From: Gaiellasilicea sp963765705
Lineage (GTDB): Bacteria; Actinomycetota; Thermoleophilia; Gaiellales; Gaiellaceae
Direction of reading: 5' to 3'
Assembly (NCBI GenBank): GCA_963765705.1
Contig: CAVXXJ010000005.1
Span: 1-64,000 of the forward strand
Length of the DNA stretch: 64,000 nucleotides
The stretch's first letter is position 1. Every line of letters begins with the position of its first letter. Positions 36,370 through 46,123 of the stretch are shown piece after piece. Position numbers and translations under genes: made by a program. The notes beneath the pieces were generated by a model, which saw only the letters and a list, made by a program, of their open reading frames with translations, made no database searches and was not told the origin of the DNA.

Positions 36370-37614
36370 ACTTCTCGTCGCCGTCCGGCTCGTAGTGCTC
36401 GACGTCGTTCATCTGCTGGCGTAGGCGCGAGAGCTCGTAGTACATCCGCTTCCGCGCCCGGCTCTGGTTGCCGAGCGGCCGGTGCTCGGGGATGCAGTGC
36501 CACGGGTTGAAGGTGAGCTTGCGCGCGAACGCGAGCTGCTCCGGCGAGTCGAAGGTCTGCTTCGGGATCCTGAGCACCGCGGCCGGCACGCGCGGCGAGA
36601 GCTTCGTCGGCCAGAGCACGGCGTTGTTCTCGATCGGCATCTTGAACGGGTCGGTCTGCAGCTGGAGCAGCACGTCGAACTCGACGTCGCGCTCGGCGAG
36701 CGTGGCGACCATCGCGTCGCGGAGATAGTTGTCGGGCGGGCGCAGCGGCAGGCGCGGCACCCGCGTCTTCGTCTCGAGCCTCGTCTTGAACGAGTACTGC
36801 ATCGCCTGCCCTTCCCCGAGCAGGTACGGGACGCAGCCGAAGTAGTCGCCCTCGAGCGGGCTCGACTGCGTCTTCGTCCACAGCAGCTGCATGAACGAGT
36901 CGAGGAAGTGCGAGTTGCGGAAGGCGGCGAAGTGGAAGACGGACGCGTTCCGGTAGCTCCAGTACTGCAGGTTGGCGTTGGCCTTCACGTCCGGCGTGAC
37001 GAAGGTCGGCGTCGAGACGCCGGTCATGTCCTGCGTCTCCTTCTCGTCGTCCAGGAGCTTCGGCCCGGGGACGCCCATCAGCTTGACGCTGATGCTCATG
37101 AAGCCGACGTCGTCGATGTCCCTCGTGATGTACGGCCCCGGCCCCGAGAAGCGCACCCAGGCGCGGAAGGTGCGCGGCTCCGCGTAGATGCCGCGGCGCA
37201 TGTTCTCCGGGCAGGTCGTCGCGGACGATGAACTCGGCGCGCACGATCCCGTGCGTCTTCGTGTTGCCGCCGCGCTCGAAGTGGCCGGGGTTCCAGAGCC
37301 GCTTCATCTGGGCGGTGAACTGATCGATGATCGCCTGGACGTGCTCCTCCTCGTCCGGCTGGATCCGCTCCTCCGCGATTCCGAGCCCCTCGTCCTTGCG
37401 CCTCAGGTTGATCAGGAACGTGGTCAGCGTCGAGAGCGGGCCGCGGAAGAGCTTGTCGAACAGCGGGGCGGAAGAACGGATCGAAGCGGCGCTCGACCTG
37501 GATCAGGAAGACGCCGACGCGCGAGATCAGGTTGCGCAGCGGATTGCCGGTGTCGGGCGGCGGCAGCCCGAAGCCGGGGCCGGGATTCGAAGGCTGTGGT
37601 GTCGGCTCGCCCAT
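36365..37614 (-). CDS. catalase-family heme protein
   Basis: ATG 37614; the N-terminus is Pro/Gly-rich (GEPTPQPSNPGPGFGLPPPD). Catalase-superfamily features after two frame slips (near 37470 and 37215): NTKTHGIVRAEFIVRDDLP with the distal His, AWVRFSGPGPYITRDIDD, SFMQLLWTKTQSSPLEGDYF, and the ending FARKLTFNPWHCIPEHRPLG, NQSRARKRMYYELSRLRQQM. About 415 residues, like small catalase-related proteins rather than full catalases. It is convergent with the DyP gene, sharing the CTAG end region. Confidence 0.82.
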
Positions 37615-37652
37615 GTCTGGTGGCGGCCGCCGCAAGCCGCGCGAGGATCGTA

Positions 37653-38627
37653 TTACGGCGTCGTCGGGATGGAAACCTCACGGTGCTCGCGGCGCCGGCG
37701 CAGGAGCAGCACGCCCACGAGCAGCAGCAGGGCTTCGACGACCGTGATCGCGAGCCGGTTGATCACGATCGAGCCGAGCGCGACCGCCTCGCCGACGACC
37801 GCGAGCAGCAGCCCGTACATCGACGCCTCGCGGACGCCGAGGCCGGAGGGGGCGAAGATCGCGAGCACGGCGACGATCGCTCCGACGGCGCTGACGCCGC
37901 CGAGGAACGGGATCGAGGAGAGCGACGGGTCGCCGCCGACCGAGCGGAGCATGAACCACATCGCGGCGCCGCCGAGCGGCCACGTGAGTGCATAGAAGCC
38001 GAGCAGCTGGAACGCCGTGCGCGCCGGCAGCGGCGTCACCTCGCCCGCGCCGAAGGGGCGCAGCAGCCGGCCGGCGACGTTCGCGAACACCGGCGGGTAG
38101 AGCAGGAACGAGACGAGGATGCCGAAGGCGCCGAGCGGCAGCAGCGGCACGTCCGCGCCGCCGATGATCACGAGCCCGACGAGGAAGACGCCGACGCCGG
38201 CGACAGCGGAGAGCCCGGCCTCGAGCAGGATCGACGCGAGCACGACGGGCGTTTCCTTGACGCCGAACCGCCGCAGCGCGACGACCCGCGCCGTCGGCGT
38301 CCACACCCCTCCGGGGATGTACTTCGCGAGCATCGAGAGCATCTCGGACTGGAGCGCGACCCGATACGGGATGTGGATCCCGTACGCGGCGAGGATCCGG
38401 ATCCAGCCGAGCACGAAGACGAGGTAGTACCCGGCGACGATCGCGACCGCGAGCGCAAGGTCGCTGAGATCCGCGTGCCGGAGCCGTGGCCTCGCGTCCT
38501 CCCAGACATCACGCATTGCCCAGCCGAGGGCGCCGAGCAGCACCGCGAGCCCGATCAACTCGAGCGTCACGTAGACGCGCTTGTCGCGGAGCACCCGCGC
38601 GAAGCGGTTGTCGGTGAGCCTGTTCAC
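37653..38627 (-). CDS. flippase-like / LPG-synthase transmembrane domain protein
   Basis: Intact, 324 residues, ATG 38627. Eight or so transmembrane helices. Signature regions are LVFVLGWIRILAAYGIHIPY, MLSMLAKYIPGGVWTPTARV and APSGLGVREASMYGLLLAVV, typical of the UPF0104/lysylphosphatidylglycerol synthase TM domain. No synthase domain is present, so the protein probably translocates or transfers a lipid-linked substrate. Confidence 0.85.
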   Translation of the reverse strand: MNRLTDNRFARVLRDKRVYVTLELIGLAVLLGALGWAMRDVWEDARPRLRHADLSDLALAVAIVAGYYLVFVLGWIRILAAYGIHIPYRVALQSEMLSMLAKYIPGGVWTPTARVVALRRFGVKETPVVLASILLEAGLSAVAGVGVFLVGLVIIGGADVPLLPLGAFGILVSFLLYPPVFANVAGRLLRPFGAGEVTPLPARTAFQLLGFYALTWPLGGAAMWFMLRSVGGDPSLSSIPFLGGVSAVGAIVAVLAIFAPSGLGVREASMYGLLLAVVGEAVALGSIVINRLAITVVEALLLLVGVLLLRRRREHREVSIPTTP

Positions 38628-38706
38628 CCTTCCAGCCTACGCGCCGGATGTCGCTTCACCTCGACAGCGCGTCGATGCAGGGACGTGTTAAGACTCGCGC
38701 AGCGAG

Positions 38707-39711
38707 ATGGCGGCGTTTCCGCAGCGCTACAACGACGACTTCCGTGGCTGGCCGGTTGCCCCCCAGCATCAGCAGCATCCGGTCCGCGGCACGTTTCTCG
38801 ACCCACGGCCCGACCCCACCTTCGGCGCGATCTACCACACCGGCGTCGACGTGGCTGTACGAGACGACCGGCCCGAGCAGGGCGCTCCCGCCGGCCGGAC
38901 GCACCGCGTCTACGCGATCGAGGGTGGCGTCGTCGAGGTGGCGACCGAGCCCGGCGTCCGCGGCAGCATCCGCATCGGCCACTTCGGCTACGGGCACGTC
39001 GACGCGCGCGTCAAGCGCGGCGACCGGGTGCGGGCGGGGCAGTTCATCGGCTGGACGACGAAGGGCTCCTGGCACGTCCACTTGACCGAGTTCCACACCA
39101 CCGACAAAGGCACGACGGTGCTGCTGAACCCGCTTCGGCCCGGCGGGAAGGTGAGGCCCTACGCCGACACGGCGCCGCCGGTCATCCACGACGTCCGCTT
39201 CTACACGCCGGCACTACCGAACTGGGGCCGCAGGATCACGGGCGTGGCGCAACTGCCGCCTGCCGGGAAGCGGCTGGACAAGTCGAGCCTGGCCGGAGTC
39301 GTGGACATCAGGGCGCGCATCAGCGATCCGCAGTCGTTCATCGGCTGGTTCAAGGACGTCCCGCTGCTCGCCGCGCCGCACCATCCATACCGGCTCGGCC
39401 TGCTGCTGATCGAACGTCCGAGCGAGCGGGTCGTGCTACGACGCACGGTCTACATCGCCGCCAACCAGATCCCGATCGCGACCGAGCAGCACTACGCGCC
39501 CGGGACGAAGCAGAACCACCCCGCCCAGCTCGCGCTCAACCGCAAGGTCCACGGCGCGGGCGAGTACTGGTTCCGGCTCTTCCAGAAGCCCTACTGGAAC
39601 ACGACGCGACTGAAGAACGGCCGCTACCTGCTGGTCGTCCGGGCGTGGGACGTAGCCGGCAACCGCGTCCGCAGGGACGTCGAGATCGCGATCCGGAACC
39701 CGGGCGTCTGA
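38707..39711 (+). CDS. LytM/M23-type metallopeptidase-fold protein, paralogue 1
   Basis: Intact, 334 residues, ATG 38707. M23 core in the first 150 residues: zinc ligands in IYHTGVDVAV (H...D) and SWHVHLTEFH (HxH), with IEGGVVEVATEPG and KRGDRVRAGQFIGWTTKG between. The C-terminal 170 residues are of unknown type (SFIGWFKDVPLLAAPHHPYR; YLLVVRAWDVAGNRVRRDVE resembles a beta-sandwich). No signal peptide is visible, unusual for a peptidoglycan hydrolase. Followed 4 bases later by a paralogue. Confidence 0.78.
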   Translation: MAAFPQRYNDDFRGWPVAPQHQQHPVRGTFLDPRPDPTFGAIYHTGVDVAVRDDRPEQGAPAGRTHRVYAIEGGVVEVATEPGVRGSIRIGHFGYGHVDARVKRGDRVRAGQFIGWTTKGSWHVHLTEFHTTDKGTTVLLNPLRPGGKVRPYADTAPPVIHDVRFYTPALPNWGRRITGVAQLPPAGKRLDKSSLAGVVDIRARISDPQSFIGWFKDVPLLAAPHHPYRLGLLLIERPSERVVLRRTVYIAANQIPIATEQHYAPGTKQNHPAQLALNRKVHGAGEYWFRLFQKPYWNTTRLKNGRYLLVVRAWDVAGNRVRRDVEIAIRNPGV

Positions 39712-39715
39712 TTCG

Positions 39716-40549
39716 ATGAGCTACGGCTGGCCGGTGAAGCCCTTCGACGAGCAGCACCCGGTGCGCGGGTTCTTCTGCGATCCGCGCATCGGCGCCAAAG
39801 GCAGCAAGGCACTCCACTTCGGCATCGACGTCTGTGCACCGGACGGGACCCCGGTCTACGCCGTCGCCGGCGGCACCGTTCACTCCGAAGGGGCCCAGAA
39901 CGTCGGGGTCGTCACCGGCAGCGGCCGCTCGCACGGCTACTGGCACATCGTCAAGCACGTCCGGCACGGGCAGCGGGTGCGGAAGCACCAGCTGCTCGGC
40001 CACGTCGCGAGGACCTGGGGCCACGTCCACTTCGCCGAGCGCATCGACGGGCACTACTGGAACCCGCTCCGTGAAGGCGCACTGACGCCGTTCCACGACT
40101 TCGGTGCGCCCGTGATCGACCGGATCGTCGCGGAGCGTGGCAGCAGAATCCTCAAGCCTGGAGCCTTGATCGGCGTCGTCAACCTGATCGCGGTCGCGCA
40201 CGACAATCCGCCGATCTCGGCGCCGCCGCCCTGGCGCGGGATGCCGGTGACGCCGGCGCTCATCCGCTGGCGGCTCGTGCGTGACGGGCGCGCCGTGATC
40301 CCGTGGCGTGTGGCGGTCGACTTCCGCACCACGCTCCGAGGCGAATTCCAGTTCCCCGAGGTCTACGCCGCCGCGACGCGTCAGAACAAGCCGCCGACGC
40401 GCGGCCGCTACCGCTTCTGGCTCGCGCGCGGCTGGGACACGCGTCGCCACCGCGACGGCCGCTACCGCCTCGACGTCGAGGCGGCCGACATCCGCGGCAA
40501 CGCCTCGCGCGGGCATCTCGAGCTCGTGCTGCTGAACGACGAGGTCTAG
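39716..40549 (+). CDS. LytM/M23-type metallopeptidase-fold protein, paralogue 2
   Basis: Intact, 277 residues, ATG 39716. Shares with its upstream neighbour the opening GWPV...QHPVRGFF.DPR, the zinc motif LHFGIDVCAP, YAVAGGTVHSEGAQ, and WGHVHFAERIDGHYWNPLRE, plus a similar C-terminal sandwich ending RYRLDVEAADIRGNASRGHL. A clear tandem duplicate with diverged middle. No signal peptide. The last bases overlap the convergent nuclease-helicase gene. Confidence 0.78.
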   Translation: MSYGWPVKPFDEQHPVRGFFCDPRIGAKGSKALHFGIDVCAPDGTPVYAVAGGTVHSEGAQNVGVVTGSGRSHGYWHIVKHVRHGQRVRKHQLLGHVARTWGHVHFAERIDGHYWNPLREGALTPFHDFGAPVIDRIVAERGSRILKPGALIGVVNLIAVAHDNPPISAPPPWRGMPVTPALIRWRLVRDGRAVIPWRVAVDFRTTLRGEFQFPEVYAAATRQNKPPTRGRYRFWLARGWDTRRHRDGRYRLDVEAADIRGNASRGHLELVLLNDEV

Positions 40550-43500
40550 GACTCCGCCAGCTCGACGAAGCGGCAGAGAGCGTTCGCGAGCCGCATCTGC
40601 GGGATCGAGCGGCAGTTGACCTCGAGCAGCTTCGGGCTCGCGACGAGGTAGGCGAGGCAGCGCGCCCGCGAGATCGCGACGTTCAGCCGGTTGCGCGAGA
40701 GCAGGAACTCGAGCCCGCGCGGGACGTCCTCCCCGCTCGAGCTCGCCATCGAGTAGATGACGACGTCCGCCTCCTGGCCCTGGAACTTGTCGACGGTGCC
40801 GACGCGCACGCCCGGCAGCGCCTCCTGGATCGCGTTCACCTGCGCGTTGAAGGCGGCGACGACGATCACGTCCTCGATCCCGTGCGCGCGCAGCCGCTCG
40901 ACCTCGGCGCGCACGACCGCGACCTCCTCCGCCGACTCCTGCCGGTGGCCCTCGTGCTCGACCGGGAGGTAGCGCAGCCCGGTGCCGAGCGGCGTCGTCC
41001 GCTCCGCCGCGACCGGCGCCGGCTCGAGCCGCCCCTCGTAGAACTCCTCCGAGATGTAGCCGCAGATGTCCGGATGGAGCCGGTAGGTGCGCTCGAGGAA
41101 GAGGCCGCGGTCCGGCGGGACCGTCTCGTCGTCGCCGAGCAGGTGCCGCAGCACGGACGCGCCGCTGCCGGCCGGGTGCGTCCCCTGGATCACCTGGTCG
41201 AGCTGCTGCGGGTCGCCGACGAGCACGACGTTCCGCGCGGCCGTGCCCATCGCGAGCGCGTCGGCGAGCGAGACCTGCCCCGCCTCGTCGACGAAGAGGT
41301 AGTCGACCTGCTGGTTCTCGCGCGCGAAGAGCCACGACGTGCCGGCGGCGAGGTCGGCTCCGACGCACTCGTCGGCGTGCTCGACGTCCTTGACCTCGTC
41401 GCGGCCGTAGAACGACTCCGAGTTGCCGGCGCTCGCCTTCTTGCGCCCGTCGAAGGCGATTCCGAGCTCCGCGGCCGCCTCGACCACCGCGTCGAGCAGG
41501 TTGTGGATCGCCTTGTGGCTCGTCGAGGCGACACCGACCGACTTGCCGTTCGCGAGCAGGTGCGCGATCAGCCGTCCGGACGTCCACGTCTTCCCGGAGC
41601 CGGGCGGTCCCTGGATCACGAGGTGGCGATCGTCCAGGCTCGTCACGAGCTGCTTCATCTCGTCGAGGTCGGAGGTCTGAACCGACCGGTCGAAGGGCTC
41701 GCGGCGGAGGATCGACTCGACCGCGGGGTAGCGGCGGTCGCCGGCGAGGAGCGAGCGGCCGAGCCGCATCAGCGCCTCCTCCTGCTCGGGCGTGTTGAAG
41801 GCGCTCTTCGGCAGGATCGACTCGGGCAGGTCGACGTCGTCGAAGCTGCGCCCGCGCTTGAGCGTCAGCCGCCGTGCCTCCCGGTCGACGTCCGTGATGT
41901 TTCCCGGCGACTTGAGCGTGTCGCGGTCGACGGTCTGCTGCCCTTCGCGGATCTTGTGCTCCTGCGGCGGGAAGGTGAGCGTGTACGCCCACGAGCGGTC
42001 GACGCGCGTCGGCTCTCCGACGACCGTCAGCCCGCTGATCGACTCCGCATCCTCGAACAGCTCCTCGGAGGTCATCTCGATCCGGTCGAAGTAGGCCCAC
42101 CAGACCGGCTTGCGCTCGCGGTCGTGGTAGTCGAGCAGCTGCGCGGCGAGCTCCTCCCCGGCGTCGAGCAGCTGCGCGCGGAGCTCGGCGCGGACCTCCT
42201 TCACCTCCGGGATCGGCCTCGGCTCGGGCGGCTCGGGCGGCGGGAACGGCCCGAACTGCGCGAGCGCCTCGTCGCGCCGCTCGAGCAGCCAGTCGCGCAG
42301 GAGCCGCGTCGCGATGCAGTCCTCCCGGTTGTAGGCGTCGATCTGGTCGAGCAGCGCCTGCTCGCCGGTCTGCATCCACTGCTCGAAGATGACGATCGAG
42401 GCGCCGCCGTCCTTCACCTCCGCCAGGCGCTCGAAGTCGAGGAACGCTTCCAGCTCCTTCAGCCCGTAGCCGGGCCGCGAGACGCGGACGGCGTTGCGGA
42501 CGACGCGGTAGAGGTCGACGAAGACCTCGCGGCGGAGCAGGTCGTCGAGCTCGCGCTCGCGGGTGCCGTAGCGGCCCATCAGCCGCTTGAGCGCGGTGAT
42601 CTCGTAGGGCGCGTAGTGGTAGACGTGCAGGTCGGGGTGGCGCGCGAGGCGCTCGTGGACGAGGTCGACGAAGCGCTCGAACGCGAGCCGCTCGGTCTCG
42701 TGGTCGTGCGCGTGGAGCGGCGTGAAGTTGCCGTCGACGTCGAGGATCCCCCAGAGGTACTCGAGCGAGCCGTCGGCGTCCCAGAACGGGTTGCCCTCGA
42801 AGTCGAAGAAGAGGTCGCCGGGCGAGGGGTCGGGCAGGAGCGAGAAGCCGGCTTCCGGCTGCGGCTGGAGGAGCCGGTAACGTCGTCGACGCCGGTCTCG
42901 CGCGCGTGCAGCTGCAGCTCGGCCTGCTCGCGGTTCTTCGCCCACGAGTCGGCGCTGATCCCGGCCGGCACGGGCTCGGCGGGCGCGCGCCCGAGCGCGG
43001 CGAGCGTCGTGATCCCGGCGGTCTCGAGCTTCTCGATCTGGCTTCGGTAGACGCCGGCGACGCGGCGAGAGGTGGTCGACGGAGTCCCAGTACGCGTCGC
43101 AGATCGGCTTGAAGTCGCAGATGCGGCAGTGGTCGACCGGGTACGGCTCGGTCGGCGGCGGGTCGGCGACGAAGCGCTCGAGCCGCGAGCGGACGCGCCG
43201 GTAGTAGGCGGCGAACTCTTGTGGTCGGAAGGACTTCTGCTCGCCGTTCCCGAGCAGGACGTGGATGTGCTCGGGCTCGCGGCCCTGGATGCGCGCGAGC
43301 TGCTCGTTGTAGAAGAGGAGCTGGAGGATGTAGGCGGGCTTCGCGGAGCGCGCGAGCTTGGTGTCGAGCGCCTCGTAGGTGCCGTCCGGCTGCTTCATCA
43401 GGAAGTCGGCGACGCCGCGCCAGCTCTCGTGGGCGAGGACGCCCTGGTAGATGACGTCGGCCTCGCCGGCGCGGATCGCTTGCGGCTGTGGCGACGGGCG

Positions 43501-43751
43501 GCGGCCTCGTAGTCGCCCTCCGGGTCGGGGATCTCGAGGACGGTGTTCCCCTGCGCGCGGAGGCTCTCGAGGTAGGCGTGCTCGTGCTCGAGCCCCTTGC
43601 GGAAGATCAGCTCCGCCTGCTCGTTCTCGACCTCGGGCCGCTCGACCTCCCCGCGCGCGTGCGCGAGCGAGAGCGTCGTCAGGTGCTCGCAGGCCAGGAA
43701 GGCCGTGACGTCGGACGGCGAGAGGTGGAGGCGGTCGTCGTGAAGGCGCAT
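40546..43751 (-). CDS. TM0106-type RecB-like nuclease fused to SF1 helicase
   Basis: About 1,065 residues, ATG 43751. N-terminal nuclease with an iron-sulfur-type Cys set (FLACEHLTTLSLAHA, then DHCRICDFKPICDAYW) and YEALDTKLARSAKPAYILQL carrying the D...K nuclease residues. The middle RNase H-like exonuclease domain has FFDFEGNPFWDADG and DAYNREDCIATRLLRDWL. The C-terminal UPF1-like helicase has Walker A IQGPPGSGKTWTSGRL, FVDEAGQVSLADALAM, GDPQQLDQVIQGTHP, VGTVDKFQGQEADVVI and SRNRLNVAISRARCLAYLVA. Frame slips near 43490, 43060 and 42880. Likely DNA repair; a defence role is possible. Confidence 0.88.
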
Positions 43752-43852
43752 CGCCTAGGAAGTATCAACGGCGGTCCGGACTTGCCTTACGCGCGTTGCC
43801 TTCGACTGACCGAACTCGATCGGCTCCTGATTGCGAACAAGGAGGTCTTGAA

Positions 43853-44782
43853 TCAGCGACCTCGGCGAGCAAGCGCGCCCAGGTACACCCCGGCGCAGAC
43901 GATCCCGCCGCCGAGGATCGTCGTCGCGGTGATCCGCTCATCGGCGACGAGCGCGCCGAGCGCCACCGCGACCACGGGCATCAGGACGAAGATGTACGAC
44001 GTCGACGAGGCGGTCCACCGCTGCACGACGACGAGGACCATCAGGAACAGCGCGACCGTCGCGGCGACGAGGTAGACGAGCGCGATCTGGGTCTTGCCGG
44101 CCTCCGGCAACGCCAGCGTCTCCCCCGCCGCCGCCGACACGACCAGCAGCGCGCCCGCGCCCGCGGTCATGCCGACGAAGTTCATCACCACCGGACTCAG
44201 CGGGCCGCAGCGCTTCGAGATCACGACGGACTCCGCCGCCGCCAGCGCCGCGACCATCAGCAGCACGAACGACGTCCAGCCGAAGTCGACCGAGCCGGAC
44301 TGGAAGAAGATCAGCGCCGAGCCGCCGAGGGCGATCACGGCGCCCGCGACCGCACGGCCGCTCAGCCGCTCCATCCGGTGCGCGACCGCGAGCAGCAGTG
44401 TCAGCAGCGGGCCGACCGCCATCACGACCGCGCCGATCCCGGCCGGCACGTCCTGCAGCGCCCAGTACAGGCACCCGTACGCGATCGCGAAGGCGAGCAG
44501 TCCATACAGAACCACCAGGCCGAGCACCCGCCCGCGCGGGAGCGGCAGCCGCAGCGCCACGACCAGCACGGCGAAGACGGCCGCCGCCAGGCCGAAGCGG
44601 AGACCGGCGCCCCACAGCGGGTCGAGCTCCCGGTTCGTGTACCTGATCGCGACGAAGTTCGAGCCGCCGACGACGACGGCGCCGATGAACGCGGCGAGGC
44701 GCGAGGCGGTCGGCCGAATCGGTGGCTGTCGACGGCGTGGCGATCCGCCGACGGTACAACGCCGCGACCGATGAGATTCCAC
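43853..44782 (-). CDS. EamA/DMT-superfamily transporter
   Basis: About 300 residues with ten predicted transmembrane helices and the internal duplication of two EamA domains: FIGAVVVGGSNFVAIRYTNR, LVVLYGLLAFAIAYGCLYWA, then FVLLMVAALAAAESVVISKR and VALGALVADERITATTILGG. The start is uncertain; GTG 44782 is the nearest in-frame candidate and gives a 30-residue Arg-rich leader. Presumed drug/metabolite exporter. Confidence 0.8.
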   Translation of the reverse strand: MESHRSRRCTVGGSPRRRQPPIRPTASRLAAFIGAVVVGGSNFVAIRYTNRELDPLWGAGLRFGLAAAVFAVLVVALRLPLPRGRVLGLVVLYGLLAFAIAYGCLYWALQDVPAGIGAVVMAVGPLLTLLLAVAHRMERLSGRAVAGAVIALGGSALIFFQSGSVDFGWTSFVLLMVAALAAAESVVISKRCGPLSPVVMNFVGMTAGAGALLVVSAAAGETLALPEAGKTQIALVYLVAATVALFLMVLVVVQRWTASSTSYIFVLMPVVAVALGALVADERITATTILGGGIVCAGVYLGALARRGR

Positions 44783-44839
44783 GACCGCGCCGGTCGAAGC
44801 TGTGACACTTCGTTTCTCTCGCACAAGGAGGAGGCCCCC

Positions 44840-45601
44840 ATGCCCACACCCACACTCGTCACCGGCGCACCCTGCTGGATCGACCTGTTCAGCTCCGACA
44901 CCGACAAGGCGAAGGACTTCTACGGCCAGCTGTTCGGCTGGACGACCCTCGACCCCGGCCCCGAGTACGGCGGCTACTTCCTCTTCCAACTGGACGGGAA
45001 GGTCGTCGCCGGCTGCATGGGCAACGACGGCGAGCAGGGCTACCCCGACTCGTGGACCATCTACCTCAACACCGACGACGCCGACCGCACCGCCGCCGAC
45101 GCGGCCGCGCACGGCGGGCAGGTGCACATGGAGCCGATGGACGTCACCCAGAACGGCCGCTTCACGATGATCTCCGACCCGGGCGGCGCAGCGGTCGGCG
45201 CCTGGCAGCCGCGCGACGTGAAGGGCTTCGAGGTCCGCAGCGAGCCCAACACCGCCAGCTGGTTCGAGCTGCACACGCGGGACTACGACAAGGCGGTCGC
45301 CTTCTACCGCGACGTCTTCGGCTGGGACGCGCACACGGCCGCCGACGAGGAGAACTTCCGCTACACGACGCTCGGCGAGGGCGAGAGCGCGCTCGCGGGG
45401 ATCATGGACGACTCGCCCTACCCGGACGACGGCGTCCACTCGGGCTGGGTCGTCTACTTCCGGGTCGACGACGTCGACGCGACCCTCGAGCAGGTCGAGG
45501 CGCTCGGCGGGAAGATCGAGCGGCCGGCGGAAGACACTCCGTATGGGCGGCTCGCGGCCTGCACCGACCCCACGGGCACGCGCTTCAAGCTGATCGGCTA
45601 A
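44840..45601 (+). CDS. two-domain VOC family protein
   Basis: Intact, 253 residues, ATG 44840 behind AAGGAGGAGG. Two VOC domains in tandem: the first with TGAPCWIDLFSSDTDKAKDF and NGRFTMISDPGGAAVGAWQP, the second with ASWFELHTRDYDKAVAFYRD and GRLAACTDPTGTRFKLI. Layout matches hydroxylase-like CFP-30B proteins of actinobacteria. Close in plan to the VOC protein at 49074. The end overlaps the next convergent gene by 4 bases. Confidence 0.9.
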   Translation: MPTPTLVTGAPCWIDLFSSDTDKAKDFYGQLFGWTTLDPGPEYGGYFLFQLDGKVVAGCMGNDGEQGYPDSWTIYLNTDDADRTAADAAAHGGQVHMEPMDVTQNGRFTMISDPGGAAVGAWQPRDVKGFEVRSEPNTASWFELHTRDYDKAVAFYRDVFGWDAHTAADEENFRYTTLGEGESALAGIMDDSPYPDDGVHSGWVVYFRVDDVDATLEQVEALGGKIERPAEDTPYGRLAACTDPTGTRFKLIG

Positions 45602-46122
45602 TCGCAGACGGCGATCCGCGACACGAACGCGGAGACGCGGCCGGCTCGGATCCGGGCAAGCAGGCCCGGGTACGAGCCGCCGCCGACCTCGGCGCAGATC
45701 TGGCGCGTCACGAGCCAGTAGCCGCTGTCGGCCGGCCCTCCCGACCTCAGCCGCGCCTTCGGGTACAGCGCACGCACCCGCGCGGCCGTGTCGCCGACGC
45801 GCAAACCGACAGCCGTCCGCCACGCGGCTCTCCCCGTGACTGTCACGACCAGGGCGACGCCTCTCGTGCACGGCTTGTCCTCGAACGTGAAGAAGTTGAC
45901 GACGAGCCGAGCGCCCTTCCAGCTCTGCACGCACGACTGGCCGAACTCGGTGCGGCTCGTCGACGGAGCGCCGAAGAGCGCCCTCACCTGCGCCGGCGTG
46001 CTGCGGCCGATCACGATCCCGCCCGCGCTGCGGTCGCCGTGGATCACGCGAACGCTCGTCGCAGCCGTCGCGGCGCCGGCCAGAGCAGCCAACGCGAGCG
46101 CCGAAGCGACGGCGACCCGCAA
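45598..46122 (-). CDS. secreted hypothetical protein
   Basis: Intact, 174 residues, ATG 46122 one base after the stop of the upstream beta-propeller gene, so the two form an operon. A signal peptide of about 20 residues (VAVASALALAALAGAATA) is followed by VIGRSTPAQVRALFGAPSTS and GLRVGDTAARVRALYPKARL, two repeats of a bacterial outer-surface (BamE-like) pattern. Several Cys residues may form disulfides. Function unknown. Confidence 0.72.
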   Translation of the reverse strand: MRVAVASALALAALAGAATAATSVRVIHGDRSAGGIVIGRSTPAQVRALFGAPSTSRTEFGQSCVQSWKGARLVVNFFTFEDKPCTRGVALVVTVTGRAAWRTAVGLRVGDTAARVRALYPKARLRSGGPADSGYWLVTRQICAEVGGGSYPGLLARIRAGRVSAFVSRIAVCD

Positions 46123-46123
46123 G

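Noticed and set aside
43853..45934. Very long minus-strand open frame joined to the EamA transporter
   Set aside because: The part above 44782 is antisense to the intact two-domain VOC gene; high GC leaves antisense frames open.
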